Source: CBDCGJ01 sp965238305
Lineage (GTDB): Bacteria > Pseudomonadota > Alphaproteobacteria > GCA-2731375
NCBI GenBank assembly: GCA_965238305.1
Contig: CBDEHK010000001.1
Span: forward strand, 2,914,001 to 2,978,000
Reading direction: 5' to 3'
Length of the DNA: 64,000 nt
Part shown: positions 8,964-17,578 of the stretch, one piece after another
How the letters are laid out: every line of letters begins with the position of its first letter
How positions within the stretch are numbered: the stretch's first letter is position 1
Notes under the pieces: generated by a model
The model's input: only the letters and a program-made list of their open reading frames with translations
Told to the model about the DNA's origin: nothing
Databases searched by the model: none
Made by a program: the position numbers and the translations under genes

Positions 8964-8983
8964 ATAACCGACTGGTCGGTTAT
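8964..8983. promoter_or_regulatory. Palindromic operator O2 (TetR site) upstream of SRPBCC gene
   Basis: ATAACCGACTGGTCGGTTAT is an inverted repeat with the same ATAAC...GTTAT arms as the site at 8320-8339; 16 of 20 bases are identical between the two sites. It is 20 bp before the ATG of the SRPBCC gene, overlapping its presumed core promoter, so that gene should be co-regulated with the acyl-CoA operon. Confidence 0.72.
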
Positions 8984-9003
8984 TTATACGATGGAGAGAG
9001 ACG

Positions 9004-9468
9004 ATGGAAACAATAGATCAGGCCATTAATCTAAATGTTTCGAAACAAGAAGCCTGGGAAGTGTTGGCGGATTTTGGCAATGCGCATAAATACTTCAACG
9101 GCATTGTTGATGCTTATCTGACCAGCGAAACCAAAACCGGCGTCGGCACCATTCGCCATTGCGACCTGCCAAAGATGATGGGGATGAAGCAGTATATCGA
9201 CGAAGAAATCACCCATTGGCAGGAAGGTGAGTGTTTTACCTACATTGTCACCAAAACCGCCGCGCCGATCAAAAACGGTATCGCCACCTGGACGGTCAAG
9301 GGCGACGACAACAATGCCACGATCACGGTTCATATCGAGTTTGAGCCAAAAGGCCTGATGGGGTTATTGATGAAAAACAAACTGCAAACCGAATTCAACA
9401 AACAAATCGCCGGCGGCCTGAACGACATCAAGGTCTTATTGGAGAAGGGCCGAAAACTCGCCGCCTAG
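9004..9468 (+). CDS. SRPBCC / polyketide cyclase-like protein (154 aa)
   Basis: START-like helix-grip fold of the SRPBCC superfamily. It opens with IDQAINLNVSKQEAWEVLADFGNAHKYF, the usual first strand and helix, and closes with a long helix (TEFNKQIAGGLNDIKVLLEKG). The family binds hydrophobic ligands or catalyses cyclisation in the cavity; no specific catalytic residue can be assigned. It has its own copy of the TetR operator 20 bp upstream, and GGAGAG before the ATG. Ligand binding within the acyl-CoA pathway controlled by the same repressor is a reasonable inference. Confidence 0.85.
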   Translation: METIDQAINLNVSKQEAWEVLADFGNAHKYFNGIVDAYLTSETKTGVGTIRHCDLPKMMGMKQYIDEEITHWQEGECFTYIVTKTAAPIKNGIATWTVKGDDNNATITVHIEFEPKGLMGLLMKNKLQTEFNKQIAGGLNDIKVLLEKGRKLAA

Positions 9469-9469
9469 C

Positions 9470-11195
9470 TCATTCCGGCAGCCCGGCTTGGCGCAGGTTT
9501 TCGAGATAGGGGATTTTGTAGTCTTCGCACAAGTGACGAAACCGGTTGTCAAGTTTGCGCAAAGTTAAGTCGGGTTGCTGGGTCAGCGCTTCTTTCAGCT
9601 GGATCGCAGCTTCAGTCGTTTTACCTTGCGCCGCCAGGCACGAAACCATAGCGAGACGCGCTAAGAATTCGCTTGCCGGATAGTGCAAGGCATTCTGGAA
9701 ATTTTTCATCGCGGGGCCGCATGGTCCCCGGAGGTGGAATGGGTTGAGCCGATTAACGCTTCAATAAATCCGCGAAAAGGGTCGCGCGGGGTCAAACGAA
9801 GACTATTCATCAAATGCGGCAGGGCTTCCGCCGCCCGACCTGACCAATACAGCGCGTATCCTAAATAGAAATAACCCCAGGCATTATTTGGGTCGAGGCG
9901 GAGGGCACGATGTAATTCCGCAATCGCATTTTCATGCTGTCCAACTTCCGCTAGAATTCGACCGTAGATCATGTGCGCTTCCGAGTCGTTGCCATCCAAC
10001 TGGACAGCTTCGCGGCCCATTTCAACCGCTTGTTCGAGCGTTTCCTCAACGTCGTCGGTGAAGCCGAACACCACATTATTGCTCAAAATCTCTGCCCGCA
10101 ACGCCAGCGCATGACTGAAGCCGGCGTCAAGTTCAAGGGCTTGGGTGAATGTTTGTCTGCTAACGCCGTTGCTTCTTGCGTCCAAATTGACAGCTGTAGG
10201 CGGCCCAATTGAAAGTGATCCCAGGCGTTTAGGTTCTGGGTGGGTTTGCGCTTGGCACGACTGAATTCAGCCTCATGCAAATCGGTTTGTAAAGTGCCGA
10301 CGATGGTGCCAGTAATTTCGTCTTGCAAATCGAAAATGTCGGTCAGGTTGCGGTCGTAACGCTCGGCCCAAATATGATTACCAGTTTCCGACTCGATCAA
10401 CTGCGCCGTGACGCGGATTCTTGTCCCCGATTTACGGACGCTACCTTCCAATACATAGCGCACGCCAAGATCCTGTCCGACCTGTTTGATATCGACGGCT
10501 TGCCCCTTGTAGGTAAATGTGGAGTTCCGTGCGATCACGAATAACCAGCGCAGCCGCGACAGACCGGTAATGATATCCTCCGTTAGACCATCGGAAAAAT
10601 ATTCCTGTTCCGGATCGCCGGACATATTTTCGAACGGCAGTACCGCGATGGATGGTTTGTTGGGTAGGAGGAGGGTTTCATTCAGTATCGCCTTCTCAAA
10701 ATCGCCGGTGGCAAATATGCGAACGGCTTCCGCTATGTTTTTTAATTGTTTCTCACCAGCGTCTTGGAAACTATCTGCGAGTTTACTGTCAAGAAACCGT
10801 CGCGCCGTCTCAGAAATTGCAATCTCACCCGGTGCCGCGTTTTCCTGCAGGCGGGCGGCGATGTTGACGCCGTCGCCATAGATGTCTTCATCTTCATGGA
10901 CGATATCGCCGATATGGATACCGATGCGCAGTTTGATGATTTCGTGGCCGTCCAATTTTTCCTGCACGATCAGGGCACAGTTGACGGCATCGACGACACT
11001 GGCGAACTCGACCAGCCAGCCGTCGCCCATGCTCTTGACGATTTCGCCGCGATGTTGCGTCACAGTTGCGGAAAGTTCGCCGCGCAACTCCTGAAGCGCT
11101 GTCAGCGTCCGCGTCTCATCCTCACCCATCAGCTTCGAATAACCGGCGACATCGGCGGCTAAGATGGCGGCAAGGCGGCGGGTTGGTTGGGTCAT
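9470..11195 (-). pseudogene. Class III adenylate cyclase-TPR protein broken by two frameshifts
   Basis: Three minus-strand pieces form one typical adenylate cyclase-TPR protein. Piece 1 (11195 to about 10155) has the cyclase domain (AADVAGYSKLMG, SMGDGWLVEF, GDGVNIAARLQ, both Asp present) and a FlgO-like middle region (SIAVLPFENMSGDPEQEYFSDGLTEDI). Piece 2 (about 10155 to 9715) and piece 3 (about 9715 to 9470) carry TPR units such as AIAELHRALRLDPNNAW. Restoring one base near 10152-10157 and one in the CCCC run near 9717-9719 rejoins all three. Both sites lie at homopolymers, so sequencing error is as possible as true decay. The cyclase half alone could still be made. Confidence 0.8.
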
Positions 11196-11281
11196 GGCGC
11201 GAGTGTAGACGACTGGGGATTAATCGTGAAGTATTAGAATATGCTCGTCAAAATTCACAACTAAATTGGGTGAGGCGTCGA

Positions 11282-12985
11282 TTAGCGTCGAGCAACTTGG
11301 TTGCGGCCACCGTGCTTGGCTTCGTAAAGAGCCTCATCGGCGGCAGCAATGACATCTTCGAACGTGCCGTGTTTTTGGTTTACCATGGTGATCCCAATGC
11401 TAATGGTTACGTGTAACTCATCACTTTCTGTCATAACACTTGCATCAGCCACGTCTTTTCTTAGGCGTTCAGCAAGCAGAACGGCGACGTCGGCGTTTGT
11501 CTCCGGCAACATGACAATAAATTCTTCGCCACCATAACGTGCGATTTTGTCAGACCCACGAAGTGATTTTTGGCAAACGTTGACGACACTGCAAATTACT
11601 TCGTCTCCAATTCCGTGACCATAATTGTCGTTGACCGATTTGAAGTGGTCGATGTCCATAAGTAGGAAGGAGAGAGGTCGATTATAACGTCGGGTCCGTT
11701 CGAATTCGCTATCGGCAAGATTCATGAATCCACGTCGGTTGGAAATCCCGGTTAACGGATCGGTTGTCGCAAGTTCCGCCAAGCGGTCATGAATTATTTT
11801 GCGCTCTGTGATGTCCTTATAGACCGCCAAATAGCCACCGCCTTCAATCGGGCTGCCTCTGCACTGCATCCATTTCCCGGTCACAAGTTGGCGTTCATAT
11901 TCGACGGGGACCATAGTCCTGGCAATCGCTTCGCGGCTGGCTACCAAATCATCGAGATCGCCGGGTCCATATTCGCCACGCCCGGCCAAAGAATAACGAA
12001 ATGCTTTTCCGGGGTCGGTGGCGTTTAGAATTTCATCTTTGTCTAAGTCCAACACGTCGAAAAGCTGATCGTTCCAAGCGACAAGTCGAAGATCCTTGTC
12101 TAGAACCTGAACGCCGTCGGGGATCGTACTTAAGGCGGTTTCAAGAATGTGGTTCTTTTCTTCGATCATCCTTTCGATGCGTTTGCGTTCGGTGATGTCG
12201 GTAGAAATAGTTGCGACCGAACCATCCGGAAATTTTTGTTCGGACAGAAGGATCCAGAGGCCCTTTTGCCGCTCCAACTCAAAAGCGTTACCCGGATTGA
12301 GATGTTGTTTTATTCTTTCTTCGAACCAATCTTCTTCCCTGCCGGCGGCATTTGGGTAGAGCCCTTTTGCTAACGCAGCACGAATATGATCCTCAAACAG
12401 GGTCCCCGGTTCCGTTGTTTCGGCGACAGCGGCATTAATTTCACGAAACTTTCTGTTGCAGACGACAAGGCGGTCGTTGGAATCCCAGAGAACAAAAATC
12501 TCATTCAAGTCTTCAACTGCGTTGACCAGTTGTTTCGCTTTGTTTTCGACAGCCACTTCGCTGGTGATATCGGTTGCAGTACCACGGTATCCGACAAATT
12601 TACCTTCAGAATCGAATACTGGCTTACCACTGGTTCGCATCCACTTAACGCCGTCAGGGCCGGAGCGTTGAAAAGTAAAATCCGAGAATGGGAGATGATT
12701 TTCGATCATCTCAAGGTGTTTCTTCCACGCCGAGGTCATCCCTGAGCTCGGTATCCCCAACTCTTCGCGGGTTTTGCCATAATGCCACTCCGGCGGCACC
12801 CCGGTATGGTCAAATACACTTGACGAAAAATAGGTGAAGCGATGATCCGCGTCGGTTTCCCAAAACCACCCATGGGTAGTTTCGGCGAATGCATCGAGTT
12901 GCGATCTTAAGCGTTTTAGTTCCTCGTCATCTCGATTATTCGAAGTGACAGGGCTACTATTTGAGAGGTCAATAGAACTGGTCAT
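11282..12985 (-). CDS. PAS-containing diguanylate cyclase (GGDEF), 567 aa
   Basis: Soluble sensor cyclase with three PAS-like domains (about residues 15-130, 140-260, 270-385) then a GGDEF domain (about 400-567). Evidence for PAS: THGWFWETDADHRFTYFS and VQVLDKDLRLVAWNDQL, each followed by TDIT.R or KDIT.R linkers. The active site reads GGEEF (about 485-489), and RGSD five residues upstream is an intact RxxD inhibitory site. It should make c-di-GMP with product inhibition. The start is uncertain: I chose the ATG at 12985; the in-frame TTG at 13069 would add 28 residues of poor similarity, and neither has a good SD. Confidence 0.9.
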   Translation of the reverse strand: MTSSIDLSNSSPVTSNNRDDEELKRLRSQLDAFAETTHGWFWETDADHRFTYFSSSVFDHTGVPPEWHYGKTREELGIPSSGMTSAWKKHLEMIENHLPFSDFTFQRSGPDGVKWMRTSGKPVFDSEGKFVGYRGTATDITSEVAVENKAKQLVNAVEDLNEIFVLWDSNDRLVVCNRKFREINAAVAETTEPGTLFEDHIRAALAKGLYPNAAGREEDWFEERIKQHLNPGNAFELERQKGLWILLSEQKFPDGSVATISTDITERKRIERMIEEKNHILETALSTIPDGVQVLDKDLRLVAWNDQLFDVLDLDKDEILNATDPGKAFRYSLAGRGEYGPGDLDDLVASREAIARTMVPVEYERQLVTGKWMQCRGSPIEGGGYLAVYKDITERKIIHDRLAELATTDPLTGISNRRGFMNLADSEFERTRRYNRPLSFLLMDIDHFKSVNDNYGHGIGDEVICSVVNVCQKSLRGSDKIARYGGEEFIVMLPETNADVAVLLAERLRKDVADASVMTESDELHVTISIGITMVNQKHGTFEDVIAAADEALYEAKHGGRNQVARR

Positions 12986-13137
12986 CACATACGCAGAATC
13001 GGTTTCACCTATTGGTCGAGCCAAACATACATCAAAAACAAATGTAATATAAGAAATATCAAACAACAAACAACACTCAAAACAGTTTGATAAGCGGTAT
13101 CGACGCGCCTTATTGATGAAAAGAGACGATGGGGAAA

Positions 13138-13305
13138 ATGACGTCTCAACCTAAATTGACGACAATGTGCGTGTCGATGGTGTTGCTGGCAGTGCCGGTC
13201 ATGTTTGCAACCGCGCAGGACACGGGTACACCAAGCAATGAAAGCTTGTCGGACTGCATTCCATTAGCCAAGATAGAGGCTATTGGAAGTGAAATAGTAA
13301 TATAA
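13138..13305 (+). pseudogene. Decayed duplicate of the DUF3604 gene N-terminus (55-codon frame)
   Basis: The reading frame from the ATG at 13138 to TAA at 13303-13305 encodes a signal peptide almost identical to that of the DUF3604 gene at 14758: both share KLTTMC, VLLAVPVM and ATAQDTG, then PSNESLS against PSKENLS. Similarity stops near residue 39, after which the frame continues for 16 unrelated residues. GGGG lies a few bases before the ATG, and the frame is open, so a short secreted peptide could still be produced. The simplest reading is a remnant of a tandem duplication. Confidence 0.75.
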
Positions 13306-13376
13306 TTACCATGTCGAACAATTTTGGTGAAACTGGACAACAAGTAGCGGAAGGATGAGTTATCTCGCAGTCTTCT

Positions 13377-14612
13377 TTGTTTCATGAATTGCACAATTGG
13401 TTGCTCGATCGGACGCTGCGTGAGGGTGTACTAACCGAGGTGGTCCAGGAACTCGGGGTAAAACTTTGTAATGGCGGCATCCCGATAACGCGCATGAATG
13501 TCGGTGGGATTTTATTGCATCCGGTATTGGGTGCGCTCGATATAACTTGGGACGCAAAGAGTGGTCATTGCCAAAGCCAGACAATCCCACGTTCGGCTGT
13601 ACACTCGCCGGAATTTCAAAACGCGCCATTTTATAAACTTGTCACAAACAATATCCCCTTCGAACAGTACAAACTGGATAATCCGGAAACCTGTCGAAAG
13701 TATCCTTTACTTGAACGATTGAGCAAGGAGGGGGTCACCGACTACATCGCCATGTTTGAATCTTATGGCCGTACAACATCGATGGAATGGGCCGGACTGC
13801 CGGCTGGTGTGGAAGGGGCCACGTTCTCATTTTCAACCGATCGCATTAGTGGCTTTTCCGACCAAGAAATTCAGCACCTGAAGGAACTGATTTTACCATT
13901 CGCGCTTTTTGTTAAAGGAGCGACCGAACGAAATCTGGCAACAGCGTTGCTAGATACCTATCTGGGCAAACTTTCCGGCGCCAATGTGTTGGCTGGTCTG
14001 ATGGAACGAGGTGATGGGAGGTTGATCGAATGCGCCCTCTGGCGCAGCGATCTGCGCGGTTCGACATCAATGGCCGCCGAAATGGATATTGAAAGTTATT
14101 TTGGCGCCATCAATGACTATTTCGACTGTACCGCGGCGGCGGTCCTTGACCATGGTGGTGAAGTGCTGAAGTTCATTGGCGACGCGGTGATGGCGATTTT
14201 CCCATTCGAGAGCGAAACCGGGACACCCAGCGAGATGTGTAATGCAGCTGTCGTGACTGCCCGGGATTCGCTTTCAAGGGGCGTGTTGAAAAATAAGCAA
14301 CGTGAGGATATGGGCTTGGCACCGATAAATTTCGGTATCGGCCTGCATACCGGTAAAGTCATGTTTGGTAATGTCGGGACCGAGCGACGACTGGATTTAA
14401 CCGTGACCGGACCTGCCGCCAATGAAGTGGATCGGCTTGAATCTTTATGTAAACGCCTTTCAGTTCCCGTCATTGTTTCGCATCAGTTTAAGCAAGTTCT
14501 ACAAGCTGAACTCATGCCTCTGGGTCGCCATGAGGTCGCCGGTGTCGAAAACGGGTTAGAAGCCTATACGATGCCGGAATATTTGCCGAACACCTCAACC
14601 GACACAGAATAA
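13377..14612 (+). CDS. Soluble class III adenylate cyclase (411 aa)
   Basis: N-terminal sensor-like region (about residues 1-200, GAF-like in look) with a C-terminal class III cyclase domain (about 215-400). Catalytic features are intact: WRSDLRGSTSM and KFIGDAVMAIF supply the metal aspartates, and LTVTGPAANEVDRLE supplies the Asn and Arg. No membrane segments. Many alphaproteobacteria carry several such cyclases. Start is doubtful: the first usable codon is TTG at 13377; the good SD AAGGA near 13350 is 22 bases away and points to an ATG in another frame, so a start-region frameshift or unusual start is possible. It precedes the DUF3604 operon by 145 bp. Confidence 0.88.
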   Translation: MFHELHNWLLDRTLREGVLTEVVQELGVKLCNGGIPITRMNVGGILLHPVLGALDITWDAKSGHCQSQTIPRSAVHSPEFQNAPFYKLVTNNIPFEQYKLDNPETCRKYPLLERLSKEGVTDYIAMFESYGRTTSMEWAGLPAGVEGATFSFSTDRISGFSDQEIQHLKELILPFALFVKGATERNLATALLDTYLGKLSGANVLAGLMERGDGRLIECALWRSDLRGSTSMAAEMDIESYFGAINDYFDCTAAAVLDHGGEVLKFIGDAVMAIFPFESETGTPSEMCNAAVVTARDSLSRGVLKNKQREDMGLAPINFGIGLHTGKVMFGNVGTERRLDLTVTGPAANEVDRLESLCKRLSVPVIVSHQFKQVLQAELMPLGRHEVAGVENGLEAYTMPEYLPNTSTDTE

Positions 14613-14757
14613 CTTAAGATTTGAAATTTGATGAGAAAAAGTAAAAATTAGAAGAAGTTTGAAAAATAAGAGAGGTAGAATATAGTTTTTATGACTTTAA
14701 GTTAGATTGCATAAGAAGGTCAGGCAGTGGAAACGAAAATACTGAGGGTGGTGAGTA
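14613..14757 (+). other. Purine-rich intergenic leader before the DUF3604 operon
   Basis: This 145-bp gap is strikingly purine-rich on the plus strand between about 14620 and 14690 (runs such as GAAGAAG and GAGAGG). No clear sigma70 promoter is seen. The end carries GGGTGGTGAG just before the ATG of the DUF3604 gene as SD. Confidence 0.4.
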
Positions 14758-16704
14758 ATGTTTCAATCTAAATTGACGACAATGTGTATAGCGGCGGTGT
14801 TGTTAGCGGTGCCGGTTATGCCTGCAACCGCGCAGGACACAGGTATGCCAAGCAAAGAAAACTTGTCGAACGCCTATACCGGTAGTGCTTATTCGCCCTA
14901 CGCGAAGCGAAACTTTCCAGAACGGCCGCTTTGGGGAGATTCTCACCTTCATACAGCGCTGTCGATGGATGCTGGATTGTTCGGAAATCGCCTGCCACCA
15001 AGCGAAGCCTATCGTTTTGCCCGTGGTGAAGAAGTAGTCTCGTCGACCGGGCAGAGAGTTCGCTTATCGCGACCGCTAGATTGGGTGGTAATCGCGGATC
15101 ATTCCGACGGCATGGGCATGGTTGGCGATATTATCGCCGGCAACGCGGAATTGCTGGCCTATGAGCAAGCCGCCCGATGGGGCAAAGGATTGCAGGAGGG
15201 CGGTGATGCCGCCGTACAAGCCGCGCTCGATCTGATCGGTACATTCTCGCAAGGCAAAATGGATCCGGAGATGTTCGCACTCTATTCGCCAGGCTCAAAA
15301 CTCTACAAAAATATGTGGGAAAAAGTAGTCGACGACGCAGAAGCGTTCAACGATCCGGGACGGTTCACGGCTTTCATCGGTTTTGAATGGACCTCTTTGA
15401 TCAAGGGCAACAATATGCATCGCGTCGTGATGATGCGCGATGACGCGGTGCGAGCAAAGCAGGTCGTGCCTTATACGACGCAAGCCCCTAATGGCAGTCC
15501 CAACCCGCGTGATCTGTGGAAATATCTGAACAACTATGTCGAAAAAACAGATGGTGAGATATTGGCGATCGCCCACAATGGTAATCTTTCCAACGGCATC
15601 ATGTTCCCGTTCGAGGCGCAATGGAACGGCACGAAAATTGACGAAACCTATGTGAAGGAACGCATCAAGTGGGAGCCGGTCTACGAAATAACCCAGATCA
15701 AAGGCGACGGGGAGACGCATTCATTTCTGTCTCCAGATGATGAATTTGCAGATTACGAAACCTGGGATATCGGCAACCTTGACGCGTCCGTAGCCAAGGA
15801 AAACGAGATGCTAGCTGGCGAGTATGCCCGTGAGGCACTTAAGCGCGGCTTGGCGATTGAAACGAAACTGGGCACCAATCCGTACAAATTTGGCGTCGTT
15901 GGCGCGACCGACAGTCACACCTCGTTGGCAACCGCTGAGGAAGAAAATTTCTTTGGCAAACATTCCGGTGCTGAACCAAGTCCCCATCGGATGTCCCATC
16001 CCTTCATGAAGACGCCGGCGGGAACCATCATGGGGTGGCAAATGGTGGCATCAAGACTTGGCGCCGTTTGGGCGACTGAAAATACCCGTGAAGCCATTTT
16101 CGATGCAATTCTACGCAAGGAAGTATACGGTACTACTGGTCCGCGTATAGGCGTGCGGTTTTTTGGCGGTTGGGATTATACCGATCAGGATATTAATTCG
16201 CGGATTCCAGCGACTGTCGGGTATCGCAAAGGCAGCCCGATGGGTGGCGACCTGCGGACCAAACCTGCCGGTGCCAAGGCGCCAAACTTTATGGTGTATG
16301 CGCTGCGCGATCCGATCGGCGCTAATCTCGATCGAATCCAAGTTGTCAAAGGTTGGATGAGTGCCGACGGGACGACGAAGGAAAAGGTCTATAACGTCGC
16401 TTGGGCCGGGGCGAGAAATATCACCTCAGAAGGCAAATTGCCGCCGGTTGGCAATACCGTCGATGTCGCGAACGCCAGTTGGAGCAATACGATTGGTGCC
16501 GCGGAATTGGCAACGGTCTGGAGCGATCCGGATTTTGATCCGAAGCTGAAGGCGTTTTATTATGCCCGAGTAATCGAAATTCCAACACCGCGTTGGTCGA
16601 CCTATGACGCCTTCCGCTATGGCATAGATTTACCTAAAGGTGCGCCAACGTCGACGCAGGAGCGGGCTTATACCTCACCTATCTGGTACACGCCCAAATC
16701 TTGA
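14758..16704 (+). CDS. Secreted DUF3604 family protein with PHP-like metal motifs (648 aa)
   Basis: Residues 1-25 are a signal peptide (cleavage near ATA-QD). The mature protein carries motifs like those of PHP-type phosphoesterases: GDSHLHTALSMDAG (HxH), VIADHSDGMG (DH), AIAHNGNLSNG (His) and GVVGATDSHTSLA (DxH), which together could bind two or three metal ions. DUF3604 proteins are long periplasmic or secreted proteins without an assigned reaction; a metal-dependent hydrolase is a reasonable inference. First gene of a tight operon with a membrane-anchored parvulin (22 bp later) and a HupE/UreJ-like transporter. A degenerate copy of its 5' end lies at 13138. Confidence 0.9.
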   Translation: MFQSKLTTMCIAAVLLAVPVMPATAQDTGMPSKENLSNAYTGSAYSPYAKRNFPERPLWGDSHLHTALSMDAGLFGNRLPPSEAYRFARGEEVVSSTGQRVRLSRPLDWVVIADHSDGMGMVGDIIAGNAELLAYEQAARWGKGLQEGGDAAVQAALDLIGTFSQGKMDPEMFALYSPGSKLYKNMWEKVVDDAEAFNDPGRFTAFIGFEWTSLIKGNNMHRVVMMRDDAVRAKQVVPYTTQAPNGSPNPRDLWKYLNNYVEKTDGEILAIAHNGNLSNGIMFPFEAQWNGTKIDETYVKERIKWEPVYEITQIKGDGETHSFLSPDDEFADYETWDIGNLDASVAKENEMLAGEYAREALKRGLAIETKLGTNPYKFGVVGATDSHTSLATAEEENFFGKHSGAEPSPHRMSHPFMKTPAGTIMGWQMVASRLGAVWATENTREAIFDAILRKEVYGTTGPRIGVRFFGGWDYTDQDINSRIPATVGYRKGSPMGGDLRTKPAGAKAPNFMVYALRDPIGANLDRIQVVKGWMSADGTTKEKVYNVAWAGARNITSEGKLPPVGNTVDVANASWSNTIGAAELATVWSDPDFDPKLKAFYYARVIEIPTPRWSTYDAFRYGIDLPKGAPTSTQERAYTSPIWYTPKS

Positions 16705-16726
16705 TCGCCTAGACCTGGAAGAAGTT

Positions 16727-17578
16727 ATGAAACAACTGCGCCGGCTCATTGCGGAGCCTGTGCTGCAATTTTTTGTCATAGGCGGTTTAATCTTCCTGTT
16801 TTACGTGATTGTCGACGATGACCGCGAAAGACCGGTGGACGTTATTGTCATCACACCTGGGCAAATTGATCAACTTGCAGTCGGATTTCAAGCGGTATGG
16901 AAGCGGCAGCCGAAAGCCGACGAACTTGACGCCCTAATCGATAAATATGTCCGTGAGGAGGTTTATTACCGCGCCGCGCTAGCGCTCGGCCTTGATCGCA
17001 ACGACGCCGTCGTGCGCGGACGTTTGCGCCAAAAGATGGAGTTTCTGAGCGACAGTGGCGCCGGTATATTGGAACCTGCAGAAGGTGAACTTGAAATTTT
17101 TCTGAATGCAAACGTGCAGAAATTCCGCCAAGACCCACGCCTGGCATTCGAACAGATATTCCTTGGTGAATCGCCGAACTCGAAAACCGTTACCCAGTCG
17201 CTAGCAATGCTCAATTCCGACGCTCAGGCCGATTTATCGGCAATTGGACAACGCAGCCTTTTACCAGCCCAATTTGCGCTCTCGCCACCGACGGCAATTG
17301 ACGGCGTATTCGGAAAAGGCTTTTTCCTACAACTTGAAAGGCTGCCATCCGGTGTCTGGTCTGGTCCGGTGAAGTCCGCCTATGGTGTGCACTTGCTCCG
17401 TATATTGGAAAATCAGCCAGCTCGAACGCCAGCGCTTAATGAAATTCGTGTAGCGGTGCTACGCGACTGGAAAGCGGCCAAGGCGCAGCAAATTCGCGAA
17501 CTGCATTATGAGCGCCTGCGCCGGCGCTTCGTCGTAGAAATTCGCGACAACGATGGCCAATTGCTGGAGAAGAGGTGA
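16727..17578 (+). CDS. Membrane-anchored PpiC-type peptidyl-prolyl isomerase (283 aa)
   Basis: One N-terminal membrane segment (about residues 10-29, VLQFFVIGGLIFLFYVIV) anchors a periplasmic domain. The helical part (DELDALIDKYVREEVYYRAALALGLDRNDAVVRGRLRQKM) is the SurA/PpiD-like chaperone N-domain; the C-terminal part (FEQIFLGESPN ... VKSAYGVHLLRI) is a parvulin domain. Role: isomerising prolyl bonds and assisting folding of exported proteins, most likely its DUF3604 neighbour. Start ATG 16727 has GGAAGAAG upstream; a longer frame beginning inside the previous gene has none. Its TGA shares a base with the ATG of the next gene, showing translational coupling. Confidence 0.88.
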   Translation: MKQLRRLIAEPVLQFFVIGGLIFLFYVIVDDDRERPVDVIVITPGQIDQLAVGFQAVWKRQPKADELDALIDKYVREEVYYRAALALGLDRNDAVVRGRLRQKMEFLSDSGAGILEPAEGELEIFLNANVQKFRQDPRLAFEQIFLGESPNSKTVTQSLAMLNSDAQADLSAIGQRSLLPAQFALSPPTAIDGVFGKGFFLQLERLPSGVWSGPVKSAYGVHLLRILENQPARTPALNEIRVAVLRDWKAAKAQQIRELHYERLRRRFVVEIRDNDGQLLEKR

